In this document: positions 19,201-27,129 of the stretch, piece by piece
Numbering within the stretch: position 1 is the first letter of the stretch
How the letters are laid out: each line of letters begins with the position of its first letter
NCBI GenBank assembly: GCA_947629575.1
Contig: CANREF010000007.1
Coordinates: forward strand, 1 to 64,000
Direction: 5' to 3'
DNA: 64,000 nt
Source of the DNA: an uncultured Clostridia bacterium
GTDB lineage: Bacteria > Bacillota > Clostridia > Christensenellales > Borkfalkiaceae
Notes under the pieces: generated by a model
The model's database searches: none
Seen by the model: the letters and a program-made list of their open reading frames with translations, nothing else
What the model was told of the DNA's origin: nothing
Made by a program: the position numbers and the translations under genes

Positions 19201-19831
19201 CATCGGCGGCGACGGTTGGGCGTATGACATCGGCTACGGCGGACTCGATCATGTGCTCGCGTGCGGCGAGGACGTGAACGTGCTCGTGCTCGACACCGAG
19301 GTGTATTCCAACACGGGCGGACAGGCAAGTAAGTCCACCCCCATCGGCGCGGTGGCGAAGTTCGCTTCCAGCGGCAAGCGGGTCAAGAAGAAGGACCTCG
19401 GCATGATCGCGGCTTCCTACGGATATGTGTATGTCGCACAGTGCGCGATGGGCGCCGATCAGGCGCAGCTCGTGAAGGCGCTCAAAGAGGCGGAAGCCTA
19501 TCACGGACCTTCCCTCATCATTTGCTATGCGCCCTGCATCAACCACGGCATCAATATGATGAAGTCGCAGGCGGAGGAAAAGAACGCGGTGGAATGCGGA
19601 TATTGGCAGCTCTATCGCTACAATCCGACGCTCGCGGCAAAGGGCGAAAATCCCTTCACCCTCGACAGCAAAGATCCTACGGGCGACTATCAGGCGTTCA
19701 TTTTGGGCGAGACCCGCTACGCTTCCCTCAAGAAGACGCAGCCCCAGCTCGCGGATGAGCTCTTCAAAAAGACGGAAGAGAGCAGTATGGAGCGCCTTGC
19801 GGGTTACAAGAAAATGGCAGGGAAAGAGTAA
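16244..19831 (+). CDS. nifJ: Pyruvate:ferredoxin (flavodoxin) oxidoreductase
   Basis: Oxidises pyruvate with CoA to acetyl-CoA and CO2, reducing ferredoxin or flavodoxin; the central step of anaerobic pyruvate use. The single 1195-residue chain has the usual order: N-terminal TPP-family domain I, domain II and the CoA-binding part, then two ferredoxin-type [4Fe-4S] motifs (CIQCNQCSFVCPHAC near 692 and CMGCGVCADVCPVN near 744), a further cluster Cys pair in CAGCGETPY near 831, and the TPP site GGDGWAYDIGYGG near 987. The length is normal for the homodimeric enzyme. GGAGG precedes the ATG. Single-gene unit with its own terminator. The very regular codon use suggests high expression. Confidence 0.98.
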   Translation: MTKMTIDGNTAASHVAYAFSEVAAIYPITPSSPMAESADEWATQGRLNMWGQKLRITEMQSEGGAAGAVHGSLAAGALTTTYTASQGLLLMIPNMYKISGELLPMVMHVSARALAAHSLNIFGDHSDVMACRQTGFAMLSSCSVQEVMDLATVAHLSTLRARVPFLSFFDGFRTSHEVSKIDVIDYDELKALFDKKGLAKDVAAFRSRALNPEHPVQRGTAQNGDTYFQNRETANSYYAAVPGIVQEMMDEVSALTGRSYHLFDYVGAKDATEIVVIMGSGAETVEESINKLNAQGKKYGLIKVRLYRPFVSDAFIAAIPKTVKKIAVLDRTKEPGSLGEPLYLDVCTALLEKGVSGIKVVGGRYGLGSKEFNPSMVLSVYKNLDKDEPKNHFTVGITEDVTNSSLDFSEKFDAAPAGSTSCKFYGLGSDGTVGANKNSIKIIGDHTDMYAQAYFFYDSKKSGGITVSHLRFGKTPIQSEYLIDAADFIACHNPSYVIRYDMASDLKEGGSFLLNAPWTTVEELEHNLPAKMKNLLAKKHANLYVIDAIAIARKLGLGGRTNTILQSAFFLINEQIMPYGDAVDYMKKMAYKSFARKGDAVVQMNYNAIDSAKEHLVKVEIPASWATTAEGAEMVKLADNDYFRSVIAPILALEGDKLPSSAFNADGSVPTGTTKFEKRGVAVTVPKWNIDKCIQCNQCSFVCPHACIRPYLVEEGKEVPAEFATKPALQAKGYNFRVQVSPLDCMGCGVCADVCPVNKKAKADAEKNGAKADPAACALNMVPFAELEEVEAKNWEFAQELPDVPKEVTAKMADVKKSQFTHSLFEFSGACAGCGETPYVKVVTQLFGDRMIVANATGCSSIYGGSSPTCPYTTNKQGHGPAWANSLFEDNAEYGYGMHLAYKARRGALAEKIVKLSEMWKEYPECVAPLTAWLEGCDDAEASKTASEALIKELEECRKECEGEELSLVDEILADKDCLVKKSFWIIGGDGWAYDIGYGGLDHVLACGEDVNVLVLDTEVYSNTGGQASKSTPIGAVAKFASSGKRVKKKDLGMIAASYGYVYVAQCAMGADQAQLVKALKEAEAYHGPSLIICYAPCINHGINMMKSQAEEKNAVECGYWQLYRYNPTLAAKGENPFTLDSKDPTGDYQAFILGETRYASLKKTQPQLADELFKKTEESSMERLAGYKKMAGKE

Positions 19832-19853
19832 AATTTCTCATAACGTATAGGAA

Positions 19854-19892
19854 AAAACGGTCCGTCGGAATATCCGACGGACCGTTTTTCAT
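19854..19892. terminator. Bidirectional terminator after PFOR
   Basis: AAAACGGTCCGTCGGA (19854-19869) pairs with 19873-19888, with T-runs on both sides. It serves PFOR and the convergent serine hydrolase. Confidence 0.92.
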
Positions 19893-19923
19893 ATGAGCTT
19901 TTTTAGAAAATAAGGAAAAGGGT

Positions 19924-21027
19924 TCAGCTCAGAAATTCCCGCATGACGGCGCGTTCGAAGGCGAGCGTGTGCGGAGCGCCCGCTCCGCCGTAAGTGGACG
20001 AATTGTGCATGTACACCGCCGTGAGATCGTTTGCGGGATCTACCCAAAAATGAGTGCCGAAAGCGCCGCTCCAACCGAACGACCCCGCCGTAAGGGGCTG
20101 GTCCTCATTGCGCAAAGAGAGGGCGCGCACCCCCAACCCCCAGTTGAAGATCGGATAGATCCCCCCGATGCTCTCATCGAGCTGCGGTTTCGACATTTCG
20201 ATCGCGCTCTCCTGCGTCAGGATCTCCCGCTCCCCCTTTCTTGCGCGGCGGAGCATTTCCGCAAAGCGCACATAGTCGCCGAGCGTCGAGAGCAGTCCCG
20301 CGCCGCCGCCCGTGTACCCCAAGGGGAAATCGTTGAAATTTCTGAGCGCCTCTTCCTCGATCAGTTCGCCCCCCTCCGCGCGGTAGTTCGAAGCGATGGT
20401 CTCCCACGCGCGGCCGGTGAGCAGATAGGAGGTCTCCTCCATGCCGAGCGGCGCAAAAATGCGGTCATGCACGAATTTTCCGTAAGAGATCCCCGACGCA
20501 AGTTCCACGATGCGCGCCACGATGTCCAGCCCGACGACGGCGCTGTAAAACTGCGCCGTTCCGGGACGAAAGTCCATGAGCATCCCCGCATAACGCTCCA
20601 CCGCGGTCGCGAGCGTATCACCGTCGCGCGGGCAAAAAGCGGCGTACTGCATCTCTCCCGCCTCCCCCGCGCCGATCCCCGCGGAATGGGTGAGCAGCTG
20701 ACGCAGGGTGAATTCCCCCGCGAGCTCGCCCGCCGTGAGTTTCCCCCCGCCGATGACGGCAAGGCGCATCTTCCCGAATGCGGGAAGGAACTTCGCCGCG
20801 CTGTCATCGAGCGAAAAGAGCCCGTCCTGTACGCACAAGAGAGCCGCAACGGTGGTGACGGGCTTCGTCATGGAGGCGAGGCGGAACGCCGTGTGTTCGC
20901 CGACGGGCACGTCTGCCCTCGCCACCCCCGCAAATCCACGGAACAGACATTTGCCGCCGCGGTAAACGGCGGCGGCACACCCCGCCACTTTGCGGGAACT
21001 CACCATCTTATCCAAAAATTCTTGCAT
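19924..21027 (-). CDS. Serine hydrolase of the beta-lactamase/esterase (class C) family
   Basis: A 367-residue serine beta-lactamase-fold protein. The nucleophile motif SMTK (Ser52-Lys55) sits where expected, a Tyr in TAQFYSAVVG takes the YxN place, and the third box is GSFGWSGAFGTHFWVDP, typical of EstB-like esterases and penicillin-binding-like hydrolases rather than true AmpC enzymes. There is no signal peptide, so it is cytoplasmic. The start at 21027 has GAGAGGT upstream. The substrate is unknown; a role in ester or amide hydrolysis is inferred, and antibiotic resistance is not implied. Confidence 0.85.
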   Translation of the reverse strand: MQEFLDKMVSSRKVAGCAAAVYRGGKCLFRGFAGVARADVPVGEHTAFRLASMTKPVTTVAALLCVQDGLFSLDDSAAKFLPAFGKMRLAVIGGGKLTAGELAGEFTLRQLLTHSAGIGAGEAGEMQYAAFCPRDGDTLATAVERYAGMLMDFRPGTAQFYSAVVGLDIVARIVELASGISYGKFVHDRIFAPLGMEETSYLLTGRAWETIASNYRAEGGELIEEEALRNFNDFPLGYTGGGAGLLSTLGDYVRFAEMLRRARKGEREILTQESAIEMSKPQLDESIGGIYPIFNWGLGVRALSLRNEDQPLTAGSFGWSGAFGTHFWVDPANDLTAVYMHNSSTYGGAGAPHTLAFERAVMREFLS

Positions 21028-21044
21028 CGTGTTACCTCTCCGAT

Positions 21045-21073
21045 ATTGTAACATTTTTCCTTGGGCTTGTCAA
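21045..21073 (-). promoter_or_regulatory. Promoter of the serine hydrolase
   Basis: On the minus strand TTGACA (21068-21073), 17 bp, TACAAT (21045-21050). Confidence 0.8.
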
Positions 21074-21083
21074 ATACCAAAAA

Positions 21084-21117
21084 AACAGACCTACCCGCGA
21101 ACGGATAGGTCCTTTTT
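21084..21117. terminator. Terminator at the end of the phage-head operon
   Basis: GACCTACCC/GGATAGGTC hairpin around GCGAAC, with T-runs on both strands. It lies immediately after the stop of the last phage gene (minus strand), showing that the head operon ends here. Confidence 0.85.
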
Positions 21118-21609
21118 TCAGCAGTAAGACGCCAACAGATCGTACAACGTCTGATAGTATTCGCCGAGATAACTTCGGGCGAGAGAGTCCGCGCCGTAGG
21201 CAGCCAGCCGCGCCTGCGGGTTGGTCGTCACGTGCATGTAGTAATCGCGCACAACGAGGAACCGCTGGGGGTAGTCGAGATTGTAATTGGGATTCTCGGG
21301 ATAGCGATATTTCCCGTTCTCGTTTTCGTCGCCGTAGAGGGATTCGAGGGCAAGGCGGTGGAGAAGATCCTCCCGCACAACGTCCACCTTTTGCTCGGTC
21401 TCGGCGTCCGTTTCCGCACAATAGCACTGATAGGTGGTCGCCCGCGCCACATGGTTGGTGAGCAGTTTCAGGCGCACCTTCTCCTTCTTCTTCTCCCCCG
21501 CCGCAACGATCGCGTCCTTTTCCGCCTGCGCGGCACGGATCATCGCATACTGTAATTGGCTGAGATTCTGATATTCGGGCGCGGAGGTATCGATGATGTC
21601 GATCACCAT
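21118..21609 (-). CDS. Phage protein of unknown function, last gene of the head operon
   Basis: A 163-residue soluble protein, not recognised. It is rich in charged helices (residues 12-50 and 65-95), followed by YRYPENPNYNLDYPQRFLVVRDYYMHV. Its start overlaps the end of the upstream gene by 7 bp, so it belongs to the operon. By position, after the hub-like protein, it would correspond to a tail-needle or head-completion factor in P22-type phages, but no sequence similarity supports that. The operon terminator follows directly. Confidence 0.6.
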   Translation of the reverse strand: MVIDIIDTSAPEYQNLSQLQYAMIRAAQAEKDAIVAAGEKKKEKVRLKLLTNHVARATTYQCYCAETDAETEQKVDVVREDLLHRLALESLYGDENENGKYRYPENPNYNLDYPQRFLVVRDYYMHVTTNPQARLAAYGADSLARSYLGEYYQTLYDLLASYC

Positions 21610-22886
21610 TTTGCCACCTCCTCCCTGAAGTCGAACACGACCGCGCGGATACAGGCGTTTTCCTCAATGGTACGCACGTCGAGCGAAAAACCTCTTCCGC
21701 GGACGGGAAGGGGAAAGCGCAACATCTCGCCCGCTCTGCCGTACACCGCACGCTTCATGCCGTACTCCCCCTTTGCCTCCACGCGGAAGTTCCCCTCTCC
21801 CTCGATCATGATGCCGTCGAGAAATTTATTGCGCGGAGCGAGCCCGGGGAAGACGGGTCCTGTCTTCAGAACGCACTCCCTGCGGCGCATGGCGGGAAGC
21901 CCCCGCTCGGTCAGGGAATACAGTTTCCCCTCCTCTGAAAACAGGAGCTTTTCGCCGCCCGCGAGCTGTTCGGCGCGCATACGGATGAGATGACCGCTCC
22001 GACGGGCGGGCTCTACGCACCAGATACAGCGCTCGTCCATGGCGCGGACGGCGGCATAATACTTTCCGCCCGCCGTTGCCGTGACCGCTTCGGTGAGATC
22101 GGCAAAGGCGTCGCCGCAGCCCGAAAGCCGCACGCACTTCCCTTCGCCGAGACAGTAAAGGCCGTTCTCCGCGAGAAAGAGCACCTCCCCGCCGCACGGG
22201 CGCACCGTCCCCTTCCCGATCTTTCCGCCCGCGTAGGGCAGTTCCTCCGCGCGGTAGGAGAGCTCGTCTCCCGGCGTCGTAATGCGCGCAACGCCCCGTT
22301 CGCGGAAGGCATAGAGGCGGTCGTCGAAGGAGACGAGGGTATGGATGTCCCCCAAGGGCGAGGGAAGTTCCACTTCCCCCGCCCCGCGCAGGGCGATGTC
22401 CGTCTCCAAGGGAGAGAGGGGCTTCGTCCAGCACAGCTTAGAACCGCTTGCAAAAAAGAGCCGCTCGCCGTGCACACATCCGCATTTCGCCCCGTTCATG
22501 ACGCGCTCCGCCTCCCCGTCCGCCGTGAGGAGGAAGCAATCGGCGTCGGTTACGGCAAAATACATAGTCGCGCCCTGCGGGGAGACATAGGAAAGGACGG
22601 TATGGGGCGCGGAGGCGAGCGGAAAACGCAACCCGTCCGCCGAAAGAGCGCCGTCGCGGTAGATAAATTGGGTGAGGACATGTCCCGAGGCGGTCAAGAG
22701 AAGATCGCCCGCCCCGAGCGCTTCCTCGAATTTTGCCCCTTCCGCACAGCAGATCCCCCTGTCCGTCTCGCGAAAATGCAACCCGTTTGCGCGGATCGCG
22801 CTCTCTGCGCCGCCGAACAGCGTCAAAGTGCGGCGGGCGGTACGATGCCGAAGGACGGGGGCGCACAGCTCTTTTTCGTAGATCAT
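21603..22886 (-). CDS. Phage virion protein, candidate gp10-like DNA-stabilisation hub
   Basis: A 427-residue protein made of repeated short beta-strand units (for example HTLVSFDDRLYAFRERGVA, GEVLFLAENGLYCLGEG, EKLLFSEEGKLYSLTERG), consistent with a beta-propeller-like fold. In P22 the gene after the head-tail adaptor gp4 encodes gp10, a 472-residue packaged-DNA stabilisation protein of similar design; position, size and repeat pattern fit, but this is inference. The start at 22886 has AAGGAGGT upstream and overlaps the preceding stop as ATGA. Confidence 0.55.
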   Translation of the reverse strand: MIYEKELCAPVLRHRTARRTLTLFGGAESAIRANGLHFRETDRGICCAEGAKFEEALGAGDLLLTASGHVLTQFIYRDGALSADGLRFPLASAPHTVLSYVSPQGATMYFAVTDADCFLLTADGEAERVMNGAKCGCVHGERLFFASGSKLCWTKPLSPLETDIALRGAGEVELPSPLGDIHTLVSFDDRLYAFRERGVARITTPGDELSYRAEELPYAGGKIGKGTVRPCGGEVLFLAENGLYCLGEGKCVRLSGCGDAFADLTEAVTATAGGKYYAAVRAMDERCIWCVEPARRSGHLIRMRAEQLAGGEKLLFSEEGKLYSLTERGLPAMRRRECVLKTGPVFPGLAPRNKFLDGIMIEGEGNFRVEAKGEYGMKRAVYGRAGEMLRFPLPVRGRGFSLDVRTIEENACIRAVVFDFREEVAKW

Positions 22887-23437
22887 GCCCACCTCCTTGA
22901 CCGCACCGAAAGGCGTTTGTGCAACGTATTGGCGGCACGCAGGGCGTCGCGGAATTTCTTCTCCCACATCGCGGCTTCCCCGTACTGTCCGCCCGTGAGG
23001 CAGAATTCACAGCATATGCCGAAGGAGAGCAGGCGCGCGGAAATCTTTTCGCCCACTTCCCAGTCGTCTCCCCACTCCTTCTCTTTGGGCGAATATGTAT
23101 AAGAAACCTTGATACGTCCATCGTTTTTTTGTACAAAGAGTGCGGAAACAGAGGTCTCGAAGGAGAGCGGAGCGCCGCCATTTTCCCAAACCCCCAGCAC
23201 CTCCACCGGGCAGCGGGAGAAGCGGGAGAAGGGAATTTCTCCCTCCTCCGCCCCCAAGATGTCCTCCCGTTTGAGAGGGAAGTAGTCGAGCGCGATCTCG
23301 TTCTCGACAAGGTTATAACAGCGCAGAAGAGAGGCAAGCTCGCCCGCGGGCTCTGCCGCACAGTTCTCCGCCTGTGCGACGAGATCCTCCCTGCCCAAAT
23401 TCGCCGCGGCGAGCGAAATCACGTTCCTGACCTTCAT
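22883..23437 (-). CDS. Phage head-tail connector (gp4-like adaptor), probable
   Basis: A 184-residue mainly helical protein directly after the major capsid gene. The N-terminal part (NVISLAAANLGREDLVAQ, then LLRCYNLVENEIALDYFPL) matches the general pattern of helical head-completion adaptors that contact the portal: short alpha-helical bundle and extended C-terminal arm. The assignment rests on position and size rather than on a recognised motif. It is 9 bp after the capsid gene and overlaps the next gene by 4 bp. Confidence 0.6.
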   Translation of the reverse strand: MKVRNVISLAAANLGREDLVAQAENCAAEPAGELASLLRCYNLVENEIALDYFPLKREDILGAEEGEIPFSRFSRCPVEVLGVWENGGAPLSFETSVSALFVQKNDGRIKVSYTYSPKEKEWGDDWEVGEKISARLLSFGICCEFCLTGGQYGEAAMWEKKFRDALRAANTLHKRLSVRSRRWA

Positions 23438-23446
23438 GCTCTCTCC

Positions 23447-24592
23447 TTATTTCTCTTCGATCCCCGTAAGACAGCCCTGTCCGCAGGGACGGTAGCACAT
23501 CAGTTCGGCATACTTGACGAGGGTCGCCGTATAGACGGGCTTCCCCGCGATCTGCTTTAAGATCTTGCCGTCCTCCCCCTCGAGCCACTGCCAATCGCAG
23601 AGCTGGTGAAGGGCGAAATCGTCGGTGTTGATGAGATACATCGTACCGGCGGGGCAGAAGCGGTCTGCGACGACGGGGATGCCGTTGAAGGAGAGCGCCG
23701 TGTGCCCGCCTTCGAGAGCGAGCGGTTCCATTCTGCGATAGGCGGCGAGCGCCTCGATGAGGGCGCGGCGGACGCCGAAGGAGCAGAGGATGAAGTTGAT
23801 CTTCCCGCCGCCGATTTCTTCCACGGCGTCGATCGAGGCCTGCAAATTGGTCTCGGTGATCTCGCCGAACGAATCCTTGGCGTAGGGCTTGAGCCAGCTG
23901 TTCTTGCTCTTGTCGAGCCCGTAGAGAGTGCCCGTCTCGGCAAAGATCGCCTTGAGCCCCGTGAGTTCGAGCCCGTAAGAATTCTGCACGACAAGGAAGT
24001 CCCCTGCGGCGAGAGTGCCGTCGGAGAGGGTGATCTTCTTGTTCGCGCGGTCGATGGAAGTGACGGTGACGCCCCCCTGCTTGAGGGTCTTTCCCGAGGC
24101 ATAGATATCGACGATCATTCCCTCGGAGAGATATTGCACGCTGTCCACGACGTTGCCGTCCGAAACGGAGGAGACGGTGGCAAGAGTGCCGCTGCCGTCA
24201 CCGAAGAGCATCCTGCCGAAGTTGTAGGAAGAGCTCTTCACGAGCGCGTCCATTTCATCGTTGAGCAGATTGACGAAAGCGCCCTCGCTGTTCGCAGAGG
24301 CGCGGATCGCCTTATCCGAGATCTCGATCGTACCGTAGAGGTTCTTGAGGGTGGAGACGAGCTGGGCATAGTTGCCGCTTCCCGCCTTGGGGAGAGCGCC
24401 TTCTTCCGTGCCCGCGCCGATGCCGCCTGAGAGCCCGTAGCGCACCAGCTTGCGCACGTCTCTTCCCCACACATCCGAAGTCGTCTTGTTCACGGCGGCA
24501 AGGAAGGGGTTCGCCGACTTGTCGAGCTGCTCGCCCACCACGTCGAGATAGTACGATTTGAGAACGCTGTCCGCAGTTTGAGTTGTTACCAT
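23447..24592 (-). CDS. Phage major capsid protein
   Basis: A 381-residue shell protein. The N-terminus (SVLKSYYLDVVGEQLDKSANPFLAAVNKT), the middle GGGKINFILCSFGVRRALIEAL and ALSFNGIPVVADRFCPAGTMYLINTDDF near residues 305-335 are characteristic of HK97-fold capsid proteins that pack the P-domain against a C-terminal strand. It lies in the expected place after the scaffold gene (12-bp gap). A natural AAGGAG site precedes the start. No protease gene is seen, consistent with a separate scaffold rather than a cleaved delta domain. Confidence 0.88.
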   Translation of the reverse strand: MVTTQTADSVLKSYYLDVVGEQLDKSANPFLAAVNKTTSDVWGRDVRKLVRYGLSGGIGAGTEEGALPKAGSGNYAQLVSTLKNLYGTIEISDKAIRASANSEGAFVNLLNDEMDALVKSSSYNFGRMLFGDGSGTLATVSSVSDGNVVDSVQYLSEGMIVDIYASGKTLKQGGVTVTSIDRANKKITLSDGTLAAGDFLVVQNSYGLELTGLKAIFAETGTLYGLDKSKNSWLKPYAKDSFGEITETNLQASIDAVEEIGGGKINFILCSFGVRRALIEALAAYRRMEPLALEGGHTALSFNGIPVVADRFCPAGTMYLINTDDFALHQLCDWQWLEGEDGKILKQIAGKPVYTATLVKYAELMCYRPCGQGCLTGIEEK

Positions 24593-24604
24593 AAAGTTTT
24601 CTCC

Positions 24605-25018
24605 TTAATGATTTTTTTTGAGATAGCCGAGCGCGAGCTTGCCCGCCTCGGCGAGCGTTTTGGGACGGTCACCGGGGGCGGGAACGCCTCCGCCGCCCGT
24701 CATGAGCGGCACTCCCCGAAGGGATCTCAGATAGTCCGAGAGCACATGGGCGCGCACCTCCTCATTGTCCATGACCGCGCGGTAGAGCGCTTCGCTCCCG
24801 CTCTCCGCAGTTTTCTCGGGCTCGGGCGAGGGCGCATTGGCTTGTCCCTCTTGAATGGGGGTCTCCGCCGCCTTATTCTCCTCGAGCGCCTTGAGGCGCC
24901 GGCTGCGGCGGGTGAATTCCGCCTCCAGCTCCGTGTAAGCCTTCAGAAGGGCGTCGACGCTCTTGAATTTTCCGAGATCGGGCGTTTTGCCCTCCGTCTG
25001 TACGTTATCCTCTTCCAT
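24605..25018 (-). CDS. Phage scaffolding protein, probable
   Basis: A 137-residue highly charged protein. A helical segment (KFKSVDALLKAYTELEAEFTRRSRRLKALEEN), a low-complexity acidic middle (residues 55-80) and a short basic C-terminus are the standard design of a capsid scaffold, which directs shell assembly and then leaves. Position between portal and capsid agrees. The start at 25018 (AAGGAG 6 nt upstream) overlaps the portal end by 14 bp. Confidence 0.75.
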   Translation of the reverse strand: MEEDNVQTEGKTPDLGKFKSVDALLKAYTELEAEFTRRSRRLKALEENKAAETPIQEGQANAPSPEPEKTAESGSEALYRAVMDNEEVRAHVLSDYLRSLRGVPLMTGGGGVPAPGDRPKTLAEAGKLALGYLKKNH

Positions 25019-26873
25019 TTTCTTCTCCTTGATCTTTTTGCAGGGCGCGGTGGGAGGCAATGTGGCGCACGAGCCTTTGCTTGTTCCCCTCGTCCTGTTC
25101 GCCCCCCGACAGGAGGGCGCGGGTGTGTTCGGTGATATGGAGGGCGTGATCGTCATACCCGTCGGCGGGGACGTCCTCCTCCTTGAGCAGAACGTTCTCC
25201 CGTTCCGCCTTGCGCAGATGCAATTTGCTCACGTCCCGCGCCGTCTCGAGATTGCCGAACCCGAGCGCGTCGAGCACCTTGTTCCGCACTTCGTCGCCGA
25301 GGTGGGTCACGTCGCCGAGCAGCCCCGTGGAGAGGATCTGCAGCATCTCCTCCTTCTCCTGCTCGGGAGTGCGTTCATAGCCCGTCTCAAACTGTACGTC
25401 GTCGGCGGAGAGGTCGCTTCCGCTGAAATAGAAGAGCTCCGTCTTTCCGCCCGTTCCCGTCATGCGGAGCATCCTTTGCGCCGAGGAAAATTGTTTATAG
25501 AGGTGCAGGATCTGTTTTCCCGTCTCCTTCACCGCCCGTTCCATGCTCTCCACGGTCATCTGCATCCGCGCCGTGTCCTGATCGAGCAGGAGCTGAAGCC
25601 CGACTGCCGACATGACATGGGTGGGATTTGCCGAATTGCGGGAGATCTCGCTCATCCCCGAAAAGAGGATGAACTCGTTGGCGATGCGCTCCTCCTCCGC
25701 CTCGAATTCCGCGGGAATAGAGCCGCAGTCGAGGAAATGAGGCTCTTGTGAGCCCTGGCGATACACGAGCACCTTGCCGGGATAGAGCCCCTCCTCTGCG
25801 ATCTCCTCCGCATCCACCGAGCCGTCCTCCACGGCGATGACGCCCGCCGTGAGCCTGTTCAAAAATTCGTGCTTGCGGTTACGCACCGCGTTATAGGCGC
25901 GCTGGAGGGGGATCATGCGGTCTACGACGGAAGTGCCGAAGAAAGCGCCCGCAAGTTCCACGCAGGTCTGCCTTACAAAGGGGAACACCCTCTCCCCGCG
26001 GTCTCCGTTCTTGTAGGGCAGAGGGCCCTCATAGAGGAGGACGTCCCCCGCCGCGATCTCGAGCCGCCCCTCGGGATAGTCCTCGGTGGGACGGGTATAG
26101 CGCTCGATGAGCACTTCCCGATCCTCGGGAACGGGGCGTTCGTCGCCGTCCATGGGGCGCTTCCAACCGCTTGCCGAGGAATAGGGAGCGAGCGGAAATT
26201 CCTCTATCCGCCGCCCCGGCAGTTCCACGCCGAATTTCTCCTTGATCTCCGAGACGGGCACCGCCTTGGCGTGGATGAGGCTCTTCACCTCTCCGAGCCC
26301 CTCGGCGGAGAGAGAGTCGGGATAGATCTCGAAGGGGGAGATCGCCACCACGTTCACATCCCCCTCGCGAAGGGAATGCCCCGTCTCGTCCGTGCCGATG
26401 ATGTTGCCGTCGTCGAAATTCCAAACGATCTTATAAAATGCCGTACCGCAGCTCTCCGACCAGAGGGTGGCGCGCGTGATAACGCGGTCGAGATCGATAC
26501 GGTTTTTTACCGACTGCAAGATCCCGGAGGCGATGCGCGCCGTCTTGACGTCCTCCTCCGAATCGGAGAAGGCGCGCACATTGAGCGCGGGACGCACCTT
26601 CGCGAGCCTTGCAAGGCGGGTATCCACGGTGGGCGCGATGTGGTTGAAAGAGCGGCGGGACTGCCAATAAAAGGCGCTGTCTTCCTCCTCGAGCTCTCCC
26701 ATGGGCGAGATGTCGCAGAACTGGTTTCCGCTCAAAAAATTCATATTGAGCTGCCAGCCCCGTTCGAGCTGCCGCCGTGCCCGCTGGCGGGCGGTGAAAT
26801 CGGCAACGATCTCCCGCGCAAGATCTTTCTTACGCTTCTCCTCCCGCTTCATTGCTTCCTGTTCCTTGTTCAT
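25005..26873 (-). CDS. Phage portal protein, P22-like
   Basis: Forms the DNA-entry ring of the head. The 622-residue protein starts with a charged helix, then WQLNMNFLSGNQF..., a region YWQSRRSFNHIAPTVDTRLARLAKVRPALNVR (partly seen in many podovirus portals), QTCVELAGAFFGTSVVDRMIPLQRAYNAVRNRKHEFLN near 280-320 and a C-terminal part with long helices. These features and the length match P22-type rather than SPP1/HK97-type portals. Its start lies 44 bp inside the preceding small gene. Confidence 0.85.
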   Translation of the reverse strand: MNKEQEAMKREEKRKKDLAREIVADFTARQRARRQLERGWQLNMNFLSGNQFCDISPMGELEEEDSAFYWQSRRSFNHIAPTVDTRLARLAKVRPALNVRAFSDSEEDVKTARIASGILQSVKNRIDLDRVITRATLWSESCGTAFYKIVWNFDDGNIIGTDETGHSLREGDVNVVAISPFEIYPDSLSAEGLGEVKSLIHAKAVPVSEIKEKFGVELPGRRIEEFPLAPYSSASGWKRPMDGDERPVPEDREVLIERYTRPTEDYPEGRLEIAAGDVLLYEGPLPYKNGDRGERVFPFVRQTCVELAGAFFGTSVVDRMIPLQRAYNAVRNRKHEFLNRLTAGVIAVEDGSVDAEEIAEEGLYPGKVLVYRQGSQEPHFLDCGSIPAEFEAEEERIANEFILFSGMSEISRNSANPTHVMSAVGLQLLLDQDTARMQMTVESMERAVKETGKQILHLYKQFSSAQRMLRMTGTGGKTELFYFSGSDLSADDVQFETGYERTPEQEKEEMLQILSTGLLGDVTHLGDEVRNKVLDALGFGNLETARDVSKLHLRKAERENVLLKEEDVPADGYDDHALHITEHTRALLSGGEQDEGNKQRLVRHIASHRALQKDQGEENGRG

Positions 26874-27126
26874 ATTTCTCCTTTAACTGCTCAAGCAGCC
26901 GTTCCTTTTCCGCCTCCAATTCCTCATCGGAGAGGGCGGAATAATCTTGCCGTTCGAGGAGCAGCTTCATCGCTTTGAGATCGGGAGGCACATCCTTCCG
27001 CGTCTCCTTGCGCTTGACGAGCTTGAGCTCCCCGTCCTCTACGCCGTATTCCTCCGTGACCTCCTCGAGGGAAAACCCGAGCGCCACCTTGAGAACGGCG
27101 TCCTTCAGCTTGTCATCTTGCTTCAT
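26830..27126 (-). CDS. Small phage protein between terminase and portal
   Basis: A 98-residue, highly charged, probably coiled-coil protein: KLKDAVLKVALGFSLEEVTEEYGV at the start reads like a small helix-turn-helix, and the C-terminal half is Glu/Lys-rich. It lies 3 bp after the terminase stop and overlaps the portal start. A small-terminase or portal-helper role is possible, since no other small terminase subunit is present; not recognised from sequence. Confidence 0.6.
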   Translation of the reverse strand: MKQDDKLKDAVLKVALGFSLEEVTEEYGVEDGELKLVKRKETRKDVPPDLKAMKLLLERQDYSALSDEELEAEKERLLEQLKEKYEQGTGSNEAGGEA

Positions 27127-27129
27127 GTT

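Noticed and set aside
16496-19546. Open frame of 1016 codons opposite PFOR
   Set aside because: Shadow of a highly regular, codon-biased gene; no start signal and no recognisable domain.
19924-21027. Naming the serine hydrolase an AmpC beta-lactamase
   Set aside because: No signal peptide, and the third motif is of the esterase type (GWSGAFGTHFW) rather than KTG.
26830-27126. Calling the 98-residue gene the small terminase subunit outright
   Set aside because: It lies after, not before, the large subunit and has no clear DNA-binding fold; left as a possibility only.
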